A stretch of DNA of 41,250 nucleotides. It comes from Treponema sp. GTDB taxonomy: Bacteria; Spirochaetota; Spirochaetia; Treponematales; Treponemataceae. The position numbers and the translations under genes were made by a program. The notes under the pieces are model-generated. The model saw only the letters and a list, made by a program, of their open reading frames with translations, searched no databases and had not been told where the DNA came from. This document shows, in pieces, positions 24,804 through 32,201 of this stretch (positions within the stretch are counted from its first letter, which is position 1; every line of letters starts with the position of its first letter). The DNA is taken from contig JAFSTK010000127.1 of the NCBI GenBank assembly GCA_017450535.1, positions 1 through 41,250 on the forward strand, written 5' to 3'.

Positions 24804-25574
24804 TTATAAAATTCCCAAGCCGGATTCCAGTGATTTGAGTTTTGTTCCGCAGGCATTTTCAATCAGATAAAAACAGAGTTGTTTCATTTCGGTCATTGTC
24901 TGTGCGTCTACACTGATGGCACGAACTTCCCGCGGACTCAAATCGCTGACTGCTTCAAGATAGGTGAGTGAGGCGCGGCCTAATACGAATTGTCGTGAAA
25001 AAATGTCGGTGCATTCGTCGCAGGCAAATCCGTTTTCGCCCGGCTCATAGGCAGCCTTGTAGGTAGCTTCTGTCAGTGTGCCGGTCAAAAATGATTTTCC
25101 GCACGCAATGCATTTTCGTGTTTGTGGACGCACGCCGAGCAGTCCCAAGTACCGCCATAAAAAGCGAACCAGTCCCAGCCGGCTCCCATTTTCGTCGGTC
25201 AGCTCCATGCCGTCAAGCAAGCCGTTTATGAGCGACCAGCATTGTGCAGAAGAGCCGGCACATTTTGTCTTTACGACGATTTCCGCCGCAAAGGAAGCCG
25301 CCCAGGTTTTGAACAGATTTTCACGGAAAGAAAGATGGTAGTTGGTCACGTCAAAGTCAGTTATTTTACAGGTGTGTTTTGAGTCGTCTGTGTAGAGCCA
25401 GATTTTTCCTCGATTGAACGGACTTACTTGCGCGCGCAATTTGCTTTTTGGTCCTCCAAAGAGCGTGGCGTACACAATTCCGTTCTCCGGCGTTAAAAGT
25501 GTGACGGAGCGGTTGTTTTCACCCTGAATGTGAGTTGTCAAAACTAATGCCTCGCTCGATGAATTCCGGCTCAT
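24804..25574 (-). CDS. recO: DNA repair protein RecO
   Basis: A 256-residue protein with an OB-fold N-terminus (about 5-80) and a zinc finger made by CIACGKSF and CDEC (about 164-214). RecO displaces SSB and loads RecA in RecFOR recombination; recJ lies downstream on the same strand, so both act in one pathway. The ATG at 25574 (MSRNSSSEALVL) gives the normal length; the open frame continues upstream to about 26123 but that part covers rpoZ on the other strand and is not coding. TGA-TACACT lies 7 bases before the ATG, with no Shine-Dalgarno site. It is probably co-transcribed with the phosphorylase gene 72 bases downstream, since no terminator intervenes. Confidence 0.88.
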   Translation of the reverse strand: MSRNSSSEALVLTTHIQGENNRSVTLLTPENGIVYATLFGGPKSKLRAQVSPFNRGKIWLYTDDSKHTCKITDFDVTNYHLSFRENLFKTWAASFAAEIVVKTKCAGSSAQCWSLINGLLDGMELTDENGSRLGLVRFLWRYLGLLGVRPQTRKCIACGKSFLTGTLTEATYKAAYEPGENGFACDECTDIFSRQFVLGRASLTYLEAVSDLSPREVRAISVDAQTMTEMKQLCFYLIENACGTKLKSLESGLGIL

Positions 25575-25581
25575 GGACTGT

Positions 25582-25590
25582 AGTGTATCA
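25582..25590 (-). promoter_or_regulatory. Extended -10 promoter for recO
   Basis: TGA-TACACT on the minus strand ends 7 bases before the recO ATG. No ribosome-binding site is present, which fits a leaderless transcript. Confidence 0.4.
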
Positions 25591-25703
25591 GAAACAGGCA
25601 GATTGCAAAAGAGAGTTTTTCTTGCTCGATGATGAACTGAGTGTTGTATAAAGGTTTGTCTTGTGTCCGACTGTGTAATCTGCTGATAATTCTTTTTGAC
25701 CAT

Positions 25704-25733
25704 TTGACACATTGTGTTCTTTTCATATATAAT
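25704..25733 (+). promoter_or_regulatory. Predicted sigma-70 promoter for rpoZ
   Basis: Consensus TTGACA (25704-25709) and TATAAT (25728-25733) separated by 18 bases. A GAGGTGA ribosome-binding site at 25746-25752 precedes the ATG at 25758. Confidence 0.75.
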
Positions 25734-25757
25734 GAATGAATATACGAGGTGATTTGA

Positions 25758-25952
25758 ATGATTTTCCCCCTTGAAGCATTGGTAAAATTTTCTGGTAACG
25801 TGTATGAGATTACAGTGGCGGCAAGTCGCCGTGCGTTCCAGATGTCCAAGATTGAAGACCCTGTCATTGAGATGAATGATGGAAAGGTCGTTTCTCTTGC
25901 GGCAAGTCAGTTGTTCAACGAGAAAGTACAGTACAGAATCGAAAAACAATAG
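25758..25952 (+). CDS. rpoZ: DNA-directed RNA polymerase omega subunit
   Basis: A 64-residue protein with the omega core: an N-terminal segment (FPLEALVKFSGNVYEITVAA), the conserved SRRAFQM helix, and KVVSLAASQLFNEKVQYRI. Omega helps fold and hold the beta-prime subunit. It is short compared with about 90 residues in enterobacteria, as is usual in spirochaetes. It has a strong promoter and ribosome-binding site of its own, is divergent from recO, and precedes a small ribosomal-protein gene that has a separate promoter. Confidence 0.88.
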   Translation: MIFPLEALVKFSGNVYEITVAASRRAFQMSKIEDPVIEMNDGKVVSLAASQLFNEKVQYRIEKQ

Positions 25953-25970
25953 CGGATTCAATGATGTCAC

Positions 25971-25998
25971 TTGACGAAAGTGCGTTATTTGATATAAT
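25971..25998 (+). promoter_or_regulatory. Strong sigma-70 promoter for the bS22-like gene
   Basis: TTGACG (25971-25976), 16-base spacer and a perfect TATAAT (25993-25998). The downstream gene has an AAGGAG site at 26018-26023 and a GTG start at 26031. Confidence 0.75.
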
Positions 25999-26030
25999 GA
26001 ATACACATTTTTTACTAAGGAGTGCCCGTC

Positions 26031-26120
26031 GTGCCCTGTGGAAAGAAAAGAAAGCGCCAGAAGATGGCTACACACAAGCGAAAGAAGATGCTTAGACGCA
26101 ATCGTCATAAGAGCAAGTAA
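26031..26120 (+). CDS. Tiny basic ribosomal protein, AURKAIP1/COX24 (bS22/mS38-like)
   Basis: A 29-codon reading frame (plus stop) with a GTG start, an AAGGAG ribosome-binding site 7 bases upstream, its own strong promoter and a perfect terminator 30 bases after the stop. The product begins MPCGKKRKRQKMATHK and continues with KRKKMLRRNRHKSK; over half its residues are Lys or Arg. This is the pattern of the AURKAIP1/COX24-domain family: mitochondrial mS38 and the small actinobacterial bS22 protein, which bind rRNA in the small subunit near the decoding region. The gene falls below usual length limits. The family call rests on remembered consensus (MPCGKKRKR, MATHKRKK, RNRHK) and is fairly strong. 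Confidence 0.85.
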   Translation: MPCGKKRKRQKMATHKRKKMLRRNRHKSK

Positions 26121-26150
26121 CACTCTTACGTGCGTACAAAGCGTAATTTG

Positions 26151-26190
26151 AAAGACCGCGAGAGTAATTGTACTGCGCGGTCTTTTTTTT
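26151..26190 (+). terminator. Rho-independent terminator after the bS22-like gene
   Basis: AAAGACCGCG (26151-26160) pairs perfectly with CGCGGTCTTT (26176-26185), followed by five more T. It overlaps the farthest upstream possible TTG start of the dxs frame (26168), which argues that dxs starts later. Confidence 0.9.
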
Positions 26191-26209
26191 CGGGGAGGGC
26201 AGTTTTACG

Positions 26210-28123
26210 ATTCTTTCTTCTATTAATTCGCCTAAAGATTTAAAACAGATTCCAGAATCTCAGCTTCCCGAACTTTCGGAAGAAATCAGAAAGAAAATTC
26301 TTGCGGTCGTCGCGAAAAATGGTGGTCACCTTGCCAGTAATCTTGGCGTAGTGGAACTGACCATTGCCTTGCACCGTGTTTTCTCCAGCCCTGAAGATGC
26401 GATTATTTTTGACGTAAGCCATCAGTGCTATGCCCACAAATTGCTGACCGGCCGCTACGGGCAGTTTGATACGCTTCGTAAGCATGGCGGCATCTCAGGT
26501 TTTACCCGCACGCAGGAAAGCGAGCACGATTATTTTGATAACGGACATTCTTCCGCCTCGGTCTCACAGGCGTTGGGCTTGTTGACCGCATGGAATTTGC
26601 AGGATAAGGCGGGAAAAGTGGTGGCGGTCATCGGAGACGGTGCGCTCACAGGAGGCATGGCGTTTGAGGCGTTGTGCCATGCGGGTCAGCTCTCCAAAAA
26701 ACTGATTGTGGTGCTGAACGACAACCAGATGTCCATCAGCCCGAACAATGGTTCGCTTTCACGTTATTTGAGCCGGCTCACAATGACGCGCACCTATCAG
26801 ACATTCCGCTACCGAATCGACCATTTAGTAGATAAGCTGCCCAATTCAGAACGGCATTTGGGTAAATTTATTATTCGTTTTAAGCGCGCTCTAAAAGGTT
26901 TTCTCCTTTCCAACAACCTTTTCTCAGACTTGGGCTTTGAATACGTAGGCCCGCTTGACGGACATAATATCCCTGAATTGGAGCAAGTTTTCAGACGGGT
27001 GCGGAATCTTCCCAAGCCTGTGGTCGTCCATGTGCGCACGACAAAAGGAAAAGGCTATTCCCCTGCAGAAAACGACCCAGCCACATTCCACGGCATCGGT
27101 CCGTTCCAGATTTCAGACGGCACATTTGAAAAATTCGATACGCTGAGTTTTACCGAAAGTTTCAGCCACGCGCTCATTTCACTTGCAGAAAAAAATCCGC
27201 ATATTGCGGCGATTACGGCTGCGATGGCAAAGGGCACGGGGTTGGACGCATTTTCCCGCCGCTTTTCGGAGCGTTTTTTTGACGTGGGTATTGCCGAAGA
27301 ACATGCCGTCACTTTTGCGGGCGGACTTGCGGCGGGCGGTATGGTTCCCGTTGTCGCCATTTACTCCACCTTTATTCAGCGCGCGGTAGACCAGATTATC
27401 CACGATGTCGCGCTTAGTTCCCGCGGTGTGGTGCTTTGTTTTGACCGCGCGGGTGTGGTTCCCAATGACAGCGAGACGCACCAAGGTCTTTTTGATATCG
27501 CATTGCTTCGTTCCGTGCCCAATCTTACGATTCTTGCGCCCGCTTCGGCAAAGGATTTGGAGCGTTGTCTTGCATGGGCAGTCGAATTGAAAAAGCCTGT
27601 GGCAATCCGCTATCCAAAAATGTCCTGCCCGTCGGAAACAGATGCGTTTGCTTCTCCTGTTGAAATCGGGCGCGGGCTTTTGGTGCGGGCAGAAGACGTT
27701 GTTCCCACGCTGGCAGCGGAAGATGTGCAGAAAAAAGTGCTTTTTGTGACGACAGGCGGCTTTTACACGGAGACGGTGCAGGCTGTACGTTCGCTTGCCA
27801 TGGAAGAAATCTACGCGGATATATACAGCCTGCGTTTTATAAAACCTTTAGATGAAAATTATTTAGTGAGCCTCGCAGAAAAATATGCCGCCGTTGTGCT
27901 TGCAGAAGATGGTGTCGCATTGGGCGGAGTCAGCGAGTACATACAAAATGTGCTCTTTTCACGGGGAATTACAAATATCGCGGTAAAAGCTTTTCCCGAC
28001 GCTTTCCTTTCTCATGGTACGAGAGACGAAATCTGTTCGGACGCGCATATGAGCCCCAGAGATTTAGCTGGCGCGGCAAAGCGGTTGCTGCAAGGAGTGC
28101 AAGATAAAAACTGCCTGAAATAG
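26210..28123 (+). CDS. dxs: 1-deoxy-D-xylulose-5-phosphate synthase
   Basis: The first enzyme of the MEP isoprenoid pathway, joining pyruvate and glyceraldehyde-3-phosphate with thiamine diphosphate; about 637 residues. Motifs: GHLASNLGVVELTIALH (near 33), GDGALTGGMAFEAL (TPP-binding, near 142), the transketolase catalytic region GIAEEHAVTFAGGLA, and DRAGVVPNDSETHQG. The homologous N-terminus should be M-ILSSINSPKDLK, yet this codon is ATT (26210-26212), preceded by ACG. A GGGGAGGG site at 26192-26199 is properly spaced for ATT or ACG. The only standard in-frame start, TTG at 26168, lies inside the preceding terminator. I therefore place the start at ATT, tentatively. The protein identity is certain. 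Confidence 0.9.
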   Translation: MLSSINSPKDLKQIPESQLPELSEEIRKKILAVVAKNGGHLASNLGVVELTIALHRVFSSPEDAIIFDVSHQCYAHKLLTGRYGQFDTLRKHGGISGFTRTQESEHDYFDNGHSSASVSQALGLLTAWNLQDKAGKVVAVIGDGALTGGMAFEALCHAGQLSKKLIVVLNDNQMSISPNNGSLSRYLSRLTMTRTYQTFRYRIDHLVDKLPNSERHLGKFIIRFKRALKGFLLSNNLFSDLGFEYVGPLDGHNIPELEQVFRRVRNLPKPVVVHVRTTKGKGYSPAENDPATFHGIGPFQISDGTFEKFDTLSFTESFSHALISLAEKNPHIAAITAAMAKGTGLDAFSRRFSERFFDVGIAEEHAVTFAGGLAAGGMVPVVAIYSTFIQRAVDQIIHDVALSSRGVVLCFDRAGVVPNDSETHQGLFDIALLRSVPNLTILAPASAKDLERCLAWAVELKKPVAIRYPKMSCPSETDAFASPVEIGRGLLVRAEDVVPTLAAEDVQKKVLFVTTGGFYTETVQAVRSLAMEEIYADIYSLRFIKPLDENYLVSLAEKYAAVVLAEDGVALGGVSEYIQNVLFSRGITNIAVKAFPDAFLSHGTRDEICSDAHMSPRDLAGAAKRLLQGVQDKNCLK

Positions 28124-28244
28124 CGTCAGTTTTTATCTTTGCGAAGTTTGCGTTGCAAACTTTTTATCAACTGCTGTTCCTCATTGCATTGCGGAACAGC
28201 GTAAAAAGTCAAATCGGAAATTGAATTTTCCTCATTGACTTTTT
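28101..28244. repeat. Chain of four perfect hairpins between dxs and folP
   Basis: Four non-overlapping inverted repeats follow one another: 28101-28113 with 28127-28139 (13 bases, spanning the dxs stop codon); 28144-28151 with 28155-28162 (8 bases, 3-base loop, then TTT); 28173-28180 with 28193-28200 (8 bases); 28203-28212 with 28235-28244 (10 bases, with an inner GGAAA/TTTCC stem). The second resembles a terminator. No open frame or promoter explains the arrangement. Confidence 0.8.
28144..28165 (+). terminator. Probable terminator after dxs
   Basis: AAGTTTGC and GCAAACTT form an 8-base stem with a 3-base loop followed by TTT. It is one member of the four-hairpin chain; the short T-run makes strength uncertain. 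Confidence 0.5.
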
Positions 28245-28257
28245 ATGGGATTTTAAT

Positions 28258-29082
28258 ATGAAGTCATTGAGACTTGCGAATCGAACAATTTCTACTGACC
28301 GCCCCGCCTTTGTGATGGGCATTGTGAACGCTACTCCCGATTCGTTTTGGAAAGAGAGCAGGGGAACGATTGACCGTGCTCTGCAACTTATTGAAGAAGG
28401 CGCGGATATCCTTGATTTGGGCGGCGAGTCTACGCGCCCTGGCTCTGCGTATGTGAGCGCAGAAGAAGAAATCAGCCGCATTGTGCCGCTTATTAAAGAA
28501 GTTCGCCGCCACAGCGATATTCCTGTTTCCATTGATACCCGAAAGATGGCGGTCATGCAGGCGGCTGTGGATGCGGGCGCGGACATGCTCAACGATGTTT
28601 CTGCGCTGGAAGATGATGCGCAGCTTGGTTCTTTTGTCGCTCATGCAAATATTCCTGTCATATTGATGCACAAACGCGGAATTCCTGCTATAATGCAAAA
28701 TGATACGGCGTATAGAGATGTCTTTGCGGAAGTGAACTCATACCTTGAAAGCCGTGTCGCCCATGCGCGTGGATGCGGTATCAGCGATGACCACATTATT
28801 TTGGATCCCGGCATTGGATTTGGAAAAGACACGGCGGCAAACTGTACGCTTATCCAAAAGTGCGGCGCATTGTGTGGCGGCTCGTATCCGGTGCTCATGG
28901 CGCTTTCCCGCAAGACGGTCATCGGCGATTTGACTGGCCGGGCGACTGAAAACAGACTGGCAGGAACGCTGGCGGCAAATCTTCTTGCGGTGCAGTACGG
29001 AGCGTCATTGATTCGTGTGCATGATGTAAAAGAGGCCGTCGATACTATGGCAGTTTTGGCAAAAATAGGGCATAATGAATAA
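28258..29082 (+). CDS. folP: Dihydropteroate synthase
   Basis: A 274-residue cytoplasmic enzyme of folate synthesis that condenses 6-hydroxymethyl-dihydropterin diphosphate with p-aminobenzoate. Signatures are complete: GIVNATPDSFW (about 20-30), DLGGESTRPGS (about 56-66), NDVSALEDD, ILDPGIGFGKD (about 180-190) and the ALSRKTVIGDLTGR loop (about 218-231). Usual length for the family. Twenty-three bases separate it from cdaA, so it heads an operon with c-di-AMP genes and acpS. The ribosome-binding site is weak (TGGGA), and the start lies just after a hairpin chain. Confidence 0.95.
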   Translation: MKSLRLANRTISTDRPAFVMGIVNATPDSFWKESRGTIDRALQLIEEGADILDLGGESTRPGSAYVSAEEEISRIVPLIKEVRRHSDIPVSIDTRKMAVMQAAVDAGADMLNDVSALEDDAQLGSFVAHANIPVILMHKRGIPAIMQNDTAYRDVFAEVNSYLESRVAHARGCGISDDHIILDPGIGFGKDTAANCTLIQKCGALCGGSYPVLMALSRKTVIGDLTGRATENRLAGTLAANLLAVQYGASLIRVHDVKEAVDTMAVLAKIGHNE

Positions 29083-29105
29083 ACGCAGTTGGTGAGGATA
29101 TAAAA

Positions 29106-29921
29106 GTGGGTGCATTCGATAATGTTGTAACATTGTACAATTATATTCGTCCGGTGCTGGATATCGCTGTCATGGCGTTTATCTTGTACAAGGCGTATCA
29201 GCTCGTCATCAAAACGAACGCCCTTCAGATTATCAAGGCGGCGGTTATCGTTGCTTTTGCTTATGCGCTTGCATTGCTTTTGGACTTGGAGATGCTGCGC
29301 TGGGTGCTGAACATGATTGCCCCCGCATTGGTCGTCAGTTTTGCCATCGTGTTCCAGCCGGAAATCCGTAAGATTTTTTTGAAGTTGGGGCAGAGCGAGT
29401 GGTTTACGTTCGGAAACCGTTCCCGTCACACGTATGTAGACTCCGTGATTATTGCGGCGGAAATTCTTTCCAAACAGCGGCGCGGAATGCTCGCGGTGTT
29501 CATGCGCCACACAAAAATGGACGACATTCTGGACACCGGCACCCGAATCAACGCGGATTTGTCTTCTCCGCTTTTGGTGACGATTTTTGGTCACGATACG
29601 CCTCTGCATGACGGCGCATGTTTTATTCAGAACGGCAAAGTCGTCTCTGCGGGATGCTTTTTGCCGCTTTCCGAGCAGTATGACATCAAAAAAACATTTG
29701 GTACCCGTCACCGTGCGGCACTTGGTTTGAGCGAAGTGTCCGACTCCGTGGTGCTGGTCGTTTCGGAAGAGTCTGGCGCAATCAGTCTCGCCTATGATTC
29801 AAAACTTCATTACGACTTGACCACAGACCAGCTGACAAAAATTCTGGAAAATCTTCTGGAAATCACCCCTGACCAATATACGATTGAGGACACGATAAAT
29901 GAAAGCAAAACAACTATTTGA
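29106..29921 (+). CDS. cdaA: Diadenylate cyclase CdaA (c-di-AMP synthase)
   Basis: A 271-residue membrane enzyme that joins two ATP into c-di-AMP. Three N-terminal helices (about 15-90) anchor the cytoplasmic DAC domain (about 90-240), with the DGA motif in TPLHDGACF (about 165-173) and the RHR motif in GTRHRAALGLSE (about 199-210), both needed for catalysis. GTG start preceded by GGTGAGG at 29091-29097. The 3' end overlaps cdaR by 23 bases, coupling the cyclase to its regulator as in Firmicutes. c-di-AMP normally governs potassium and osmolyte balance and wall integrity; no glmM is present here. Confidence 0.95.
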   Translation: MGAFDNVVTLYNYIRPVLDIAVMAFILYKAYQLVIKTNALQIIKAAVIVAFAYALALLLDLEMLRWVLNMIAPALVVSFAIVFQPEIRKIFLKLGQSEWFTFGNRSRHTYVDSVIIAAEILSKQRRGMLAVFMRHTKMDDILDTGTRINADLSSPLLVTIFGHDTPLHDGACFIQNGKVVSAGCFLPLSEQYDIKKTFGTRHRAALGLSEVSDSVVLVVSEESGAISLAYDSKLHYDLTTDQLTKILENLLEITPDQYTIEDTINESKTTI

Positions 29922-30885
29922 GAAAGCGCGTGAAAACTGGCTTGCGAAAGTCATCTGTTTTGTGGCGGCGTTGTTTTTCTATTTGTTTTTTCAGCTCTCA
30001 ACCTTGGACAGAAAGTCTTTTTCCGTGCCGCTCAGAATTGAGGCAAAAAATGGCATGGTGGCGGCAAGCTCTTATCCGCAGAACGTAAAAGTGACGGTGC
30101 GGGGAAAACTGGAGAATATTTCTACGCTTCACGAAAGTGATTTTTCTGCTTTTATTGATTTGGATTATATTTCTCGCGAAGGAAAGGCATTGGTTCCCGT
30201 TCAGCTGACGCTGAGCAAAAATGCCATGCTGCTTGATACGATGGAACTGAAAGTCAGTCCAGAGCACATCACGCTTGAGATTGAGGAGCAGATTTCTGCC
30301 TATGTGCCGGTCAATCCGTTGGTTTCTGGCGACCCTGCCCATGGATATGAACTCAAATCCGTTGAAATCAATCCGCCGGAAGTGCGTGTCACCGGTCCTC
30401 GATCCATGGTGAACAACTGCCGTCGCTTGCAGACAAAAATGGTTTCGATTGCCGACATACAGACCGATAAGGAGATGCCTGTTCAGCTTGAAAGTCCGGG
30501 CAGATTTTTGCATCTCTCTGACGGAGAAAAGGTGACGCTCACGGCAAAGGTGACGCCCAAACTCATGGTAAAACGCTTTGACTCTGCGATTGTAAATCTT
30601 TCTGGTTTGCGCGCAGAATTTGAGCCGACTGGTTCAGGACATACGATTTTGTTGTCTCTGCGCGGACCTGTGCTGTCGTTGGAGAACTATGCGCCGCGTG
30701 TCTCGACTGTTCTGGCGGACTGTAAAGGCATTGACAAAGAGGGCGTGCATGAGGTGCCGCTGGTCTTTAATTTGCCGGCAGGAACGGTGGCATTGGACGA
30801 GACTCCAAAACGCATTCGGATTTCGGTAAAGCGCAAGCCCACGGAAGAAGATGTAAAAGAAGTGCCTGCAAAGGATGAGGAATGA
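29899..30885 (+). CDS. cdaR: YbbR-domain protein CdaR, regulator of diadenylate cyclase
   Basis: A 328-residue protein with one N-terminal membrane helix (about 15-35, LAKVICFVAALFFYLFFQLS) and an extracytoplasmic part made of YbbR repeats; diagnostic segments include VRGKLENIS, VNPLVSGDPAHGYELKSVEINPPEVRVTGP and its later counterpart. CdaR binds CdaA through its helix and modulates c-di-AMP production. It overlaps cdaA by 23 bases and acpS by 4 (ATGA), so the three are translationally coupled. The last 15 residues are charged. In a spirochaete the repeats would face the periplasm. Confidence 0.9.
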   Translation: MKAKQLFEKARENWLAKVICFVAALFFYLFFQLSTLDRKSFSVPLRIEAKNGMVAASSYPQNVKVTVRGKLENISTLHESDFSAFIDLDYISREGKALVPVQLTLSKNAMLLDTMELKVSPEHITLEIEEQISAYVPVNPLVSGDPAHGYELKSVEINPPEVRVTGPRSMVNNCRRLQTKMVSIADIQTDKEMPVQLESPGRFLHLSDGEKVTLTAKVTPKLMVKRFDSAIVNLSGLRAEFEPTGSGHTILLSLRGPVLSLENYAPRVSTVLADCKGIDKEGVHEVPLVFNLPAGTVALDETPKRIRISVKRKPTEEDVKEVPAKDEE

Positions 30886-31280
30886 TATACGGTATCGGTA
30901 CTGACATCGCAAAAGTCTCCCGATTTGAACGCTGGCTCAAAAATAATGAGCTGATTTCCCGTTTTTTTGCCGAGGAAGAGCGATTTACCGGAACCTTTGA
31001 AAAAAATCCTTCAGCTGCCTGCCAGCATTATGCGGCTCGGTTTGCGGCGAAAGAAGCGTTTGCCAAAGCTTTGGGAACTGGATTTGTCGGATTGACCTTA
31101 AAGGATTTTTGGGTCATAAAGAATGAAGAAGGAAAACCGTCGTTTGCATTTGGCGAGGCGACCAGAAATATGCTTTTTCAGCGGGCAGGGAAGTGCGTCG
31201 TGCATTTGTCGCTGAGCCATGAAAAAGAATTTGCGACGGCATTCGTTATAATAGAAAAAACTGAGCAGGAGGCTGACTGA
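30882..31280 (+). CDS. acpS: Holo-[acyl-carrier-protein] synthase
   Basis: A 132-residue enzyme that transfers the 4'-phosphopantetheine arm from CoA to acyl carrier protein. The Mg-binding aspartate is in GIGTDIAKVSRFERW (residues 4-18) and the second motif is ARFAAKEAFAKALGTG (about 48-63). Length and layout are typical. It overlaps cdaR by ATGA and the next gene by TGATG. Its presence links fatty-acid synthesis to the folate/c-di-AMP operon. Confidence 0.95.
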   Translation: MIYGIGTDIAKVSRFERWLKNNELISRFFAEEERFTGTFEKNPSAACQHYAARFAAKEAFAKALGTGFVGLTLKDFWVIKNEEGKPSFAFGEATRNMLFQRAGKCVVHLSLSHEKEFATAFVIIEKTEQEAD

Positions 31281-32200
31281 TGTACGCAAACGTGTCGAAA
31301 AAAAAGGCGGGCGAAGACAAAAAGCCAAAGATTTCTTATTGGTCAAAAACAAAGGTACGTTGTCCGCTTTGTCAGCGAGATTTTGAGCGCGAAGAAATGC
31401 TTTCTGGAAGTGGTCGTATGATTGCAGGCGACTTGACCGATGAGCTTCACCGAAAATATGAGCCTTCTGCAAAGTACGGCATGATTTATCCGCTCATTTA
31501 CACGCTCGGAGCCTGTCCAAAATGCCATGTCGCCCTTTTTTGGAATGATTTTAAAGAAATTGATGATACAAAAACCATTGAAGCCCTAAAAGCGAATGTG
31601 GATGAGCGCAAAAAAATCGTAAACAACGTGTTTCCATATTATCAGCTGACAAAAGAACGCTCGCTTTTGGACGGAGCGGCAGTGCATCTGCTTGCTTTGC
31701 TGTCTTACGATAAAGTTGACCTTGGTTATGCGCCCACGGTCAAGCGCGCGATTATTTCTCTGCGCCTCGCATGGCTCTGCAATGATTTGAATGACGTTGT
31801 TCCCGGTCACAACTACGACTATGTTGCCCAGACATTTTACCGCAAGGCACTTTTTTTCTACGACCAGACATTGATAAATGAAATGGCGCGCGTAGAGTCT
31901 TTTGGTGTGGTCAACAATCTTGGCCCAGACACGGACAAAAACTACGGCTACGACGGCTTGATTTATGAGCTGGGACTTTTGGAATACAAATACGGTCAGA
32001 CAGAAGACATGCAGGCGCGTCTCAAAAAATTGGACGAGTGCAAGCGTTCAATTGCGCGCGGTTTCGGTCTGGGAAAATCATCCAAATCAAAACCGGGTCC
32101 GCTTCTGGAAAAGTCCCGCGATTTGTACGATAAAATCAACGCCGCTTTAGCCGAAGCGAACGACATTGGCTTTGTGCCCAGCGATGACGACGATGAGTGA
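31280..32200 (+). CDS. DUF2225 family protein (putative zinc-binding)
   Basis: A 306-residue cytoplasmic protein of the DUF2225 family, function unknown. The N-terminus has a zinc-ribbon-like pair, CPLCQRDF (near 29) and CPKCHVALFWNDF (near 78), separated by the conserved YGMIYPLIYTLGA segment. The C-terminal two-thirds is helical with TPR-like amphipathic repeats (YDYVAQTFYRKALFFYDQ, LIYELGLLEYKYGQ). An AGGAGG site (31267-31272) precedes the ATG, which overlaps the acpS stop as TGATG. I see no signal peptide. A scaffold or regulatory role is possible but not supported directly. Confidence 0.85.
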   Translation: MYANVSKKKAGEDKKPKISYWSKTKVRCPLCQRDFEREEMLSGSGRMIAGDLTDELHRKYEPSAKYGMIYPLIYTLGACPKCHVALFWNDFKEIDDTKTIEALKANVDERKKIVNNVFPYYQLTKERSLLDGAAVHLLALLSYDKVDLGYAPTVKRAIISLRLAWLCNDLNDVVPGHNYDYVAQTFYRKALFFYDQTLINEMARVESFGVVNNLGPDTDKNYGYDGLIYELGLLEYKYGQTEDMQARLKKLDECKRSIARGFGLGKSSKSKPGPLLEKSRDLYDKINAALAEANDIGFVPSDDDDE

Positions 32201-32201
32201 T

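Noticed and set aside
25575..26123. Upstream extension of the recO frame
   Set aside because: It would cover rpoZ, its promoter and the bS22-like gene on the opposite strand; RecO has normal length from the ATG at 25574.
28641..29711. A 356-codon open frame on the minus strand opposite folP and cdaA
   Set aside because: It lies fully antisense to two genes with complete family motifs, has basic low-quality composition and no start signals.
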